The translations under genes and the position numbers were made by a program. A DNA stretch of 64,000 bases from Neisseria mucosa (GTDB lineage Bacteria > Pseudomonadota > Gammaproteobacteria > Burkholderiales > Neisseriaceae): the NCBI GenBank assembly GCA_003028315.1, contig CP028150.1, positions 62,001 to 126,000 of the forward strand. Direction: 5' to 3'. Under the pieces are notes generated by a model. It did no database searches and was not told the DNA's origin. It saw nothing but the letters and a program-made list of their open reading frames with translations. Position 1 is the stretch's first letter. Every line of letters begins with the position of its first letter. Positions 63,400-64,000 of the stretch are shown piece by piece.

Positions 63400-63584
63400 T
63401 TGTTGTTCATTTTAGTTATGTTTTAATGAATCTATATGCAGAGGCGGCGGTTTGTCAATATCTTCTGTGCCGCATCATCAAACCGTCGATTGGAAAAGTG
63501 CTGCCATGCCGCTGCACTTTTTCAGACGACCTTAAACCGTTTCTATTAAAATACCGTATTCCTACTTTTTTTCATGCGGTATTT
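63400..63584. other. Intergenic region between pxpB and uvrD
   Basis: Divergent promoters expected. One single DUS (about 63520-63534). AT-rich stretches TATTAAAATACCG and TTCATGCGGTATTTATG precede the helicase start. Confidence 0.5.
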
Positions 63585-64000
63585 ATGTTTTCCGAGTCCT
63601 CTTCCGCAGCCCTCCTGCAAGGCTTAAACCCCGAACAACTCTCCGCCGTAACCTGGCCACCGCAATCCGCCCTCGTTTTGGCGGGCGCGGGCAGCGGCAA
63701 AACGCGCGTGCTGACCACGCGCATCGCATGGCTGTTGCAAACCGGTCAGGCAAGCGTACACAGCATTATGGCGGTAACGTTTACCAACAAAGCCGCCAAA
63801 GAAATGCAAACCCGTCTTGGCGCAATGATTCCCATCAACGTCCGCGCCATGTGGCTCGGCACGTTTCACGGTCTCTGCCACCGCTTCCTACGGCTGCACC
63901 ACCGCGATGCCGGTCTGCCGTCTTCCTTTCAAATCCTCGACAACGGCGACCAGCTTTCCCTTATCAAACGCCTGCTCAAAAGTCTCAACATCGCCGAAGA
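63585..64000 (+). CDS. uvrD: ATP-dependent DNA helicase, UvrD/PcrA type, 3' end missing
   Basis: 138 codons to the window edge from the ATG at 63585 (MFSESSSAALLQGLNPEQ). Superfamily 1A helicase: Q-motif region GLNPEQLSAV, Walker A AGAGSGKTRVL, then motif Ia (AVTFTNKAAKEMQTRLG) and LGTFHGLCHRFLR. In Neisseria the annotated UvrD is about 735 residues and works in mismatch and excision repair; Rep is the alternative. The position and start fit UvrD slightly better, but the family call is firmer than the name. Confidence 0.85.
   Translation, partial: MFSESSSAALLQGLNPEQLSAVTWPPQSALVLAGAGSGKTRVLTTRIAWLLQTGQASVHSIMAVTFTNKAAKEMQTRLGAMIPINVRAMWLGTFHGLCHRFLRLHHRDAGLPSSFQILDNGDQLSLIKRLLKSLNIAE

Overview
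The window is chromosomal DNA from a commensal Neisseria. Three things support this. Dozens of copies of the DNA uptake sequence core GTCGTCTGAA (mostly as AGGTCGTCTGAA, the dialect usually linked to the N. mucosa/N. sicca group) lie between and inside genes, often as inverted pairs acting as terminators. There are Correia (CREE) repeats, neisserial insertion sequences and a comE gene beside an rRNA operon. The gene content (Nqr, tri-haem CcoP cbb3 oxidase, LapAB, LPS core genes) is betaproteobacterial/neisserial. The species call is an inference.

Layout. 1-7.3 kb: end of an ion antiporter gene, then the complete nqrABCDEF operon (Na+-pumping NADH:quinone oxidoreductase). 7.5-8.7 kb: coaBC. 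8.8-17.8 kb: two direct, equal-length IS5-family (IS1106-like) elements flank a full rRNA operon (promoter, 16S, tRNA-Ile, tRNA-Ala, 23S, 5S, terminator) and comE. 18-22.1 kb: nrdR, a small lipoprotein, ribD, a decayed third IS copy, and thyA. 22.2-25.2 kb: a large protein with an Ala/Lys/Glu-rich repeat region and a right-handed beta-helix domain. 25.9-27.1 kb: an IS3-family element inside a DUS hairpin. 27.1-33.9 kb: lapBA, ilvE, a YoaK-like membrane protein, an OmpA-like lipoprotein, a possible structured small RNA in an otherwise empty AT-rich gap, and an LPS late acyltransferase. 34-40.6 kb: ruvC, a porin fragment, an LPS heptosyltransferase, tyrA, dxs, and a nitrilase-family hydrolase. 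40.6-41.6 kb: a Correia element split by a small IS5-family element.

41.7-51 kb: a TIGR01244-like protein, an M61 peptidase, the ccoNOQP cbb3 oxidase operon (including the short ccoQ), anmK and a PiT phosphate transporter. 51-51.3 kb: a Correia element inside an IS remnant. 51.3-54.3 kb: plsC, gmhB, a GT4 glycosyltransferase and a small uncharacterised gene. 54.5-57 kb: a Bcr/CflA exporter and the second IS3-family copy, again inside a DUS hairpin. 57.2-59.7 kb: a small secreted protein, an AI-2E-family membrane protein and a YgjP-like metallohydrolase. 59.8-63.4 kb: a 5-oxoprolinase operon (pxpB-pxpC-pxpA) with an Nramp-fold transporter; I found no exact DUS core in it. The window ends in the 5' part of a uvrD-type helicase gene.

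Functionally this is mostly housekeeping DNA: respiration at low oxygen (Nqr and cbb3), envelope and LPS biogenesis (LapAB, LpxL-like, WaaQ-like, GmhB, PlsC), cofactor and isoprenoid supply (CoaBC, RibD, Dxs), and DNA uptake and recombination (ComE, RuvC, UvrD). The accessory layer is made of IS elements, Correia repeats, the beta-helix protein and the pxp operon. The most striking pattern is that both IS3-family copies sit in the loop of a DUS-DUS terminator hairpin with a 3-bp target duplication.
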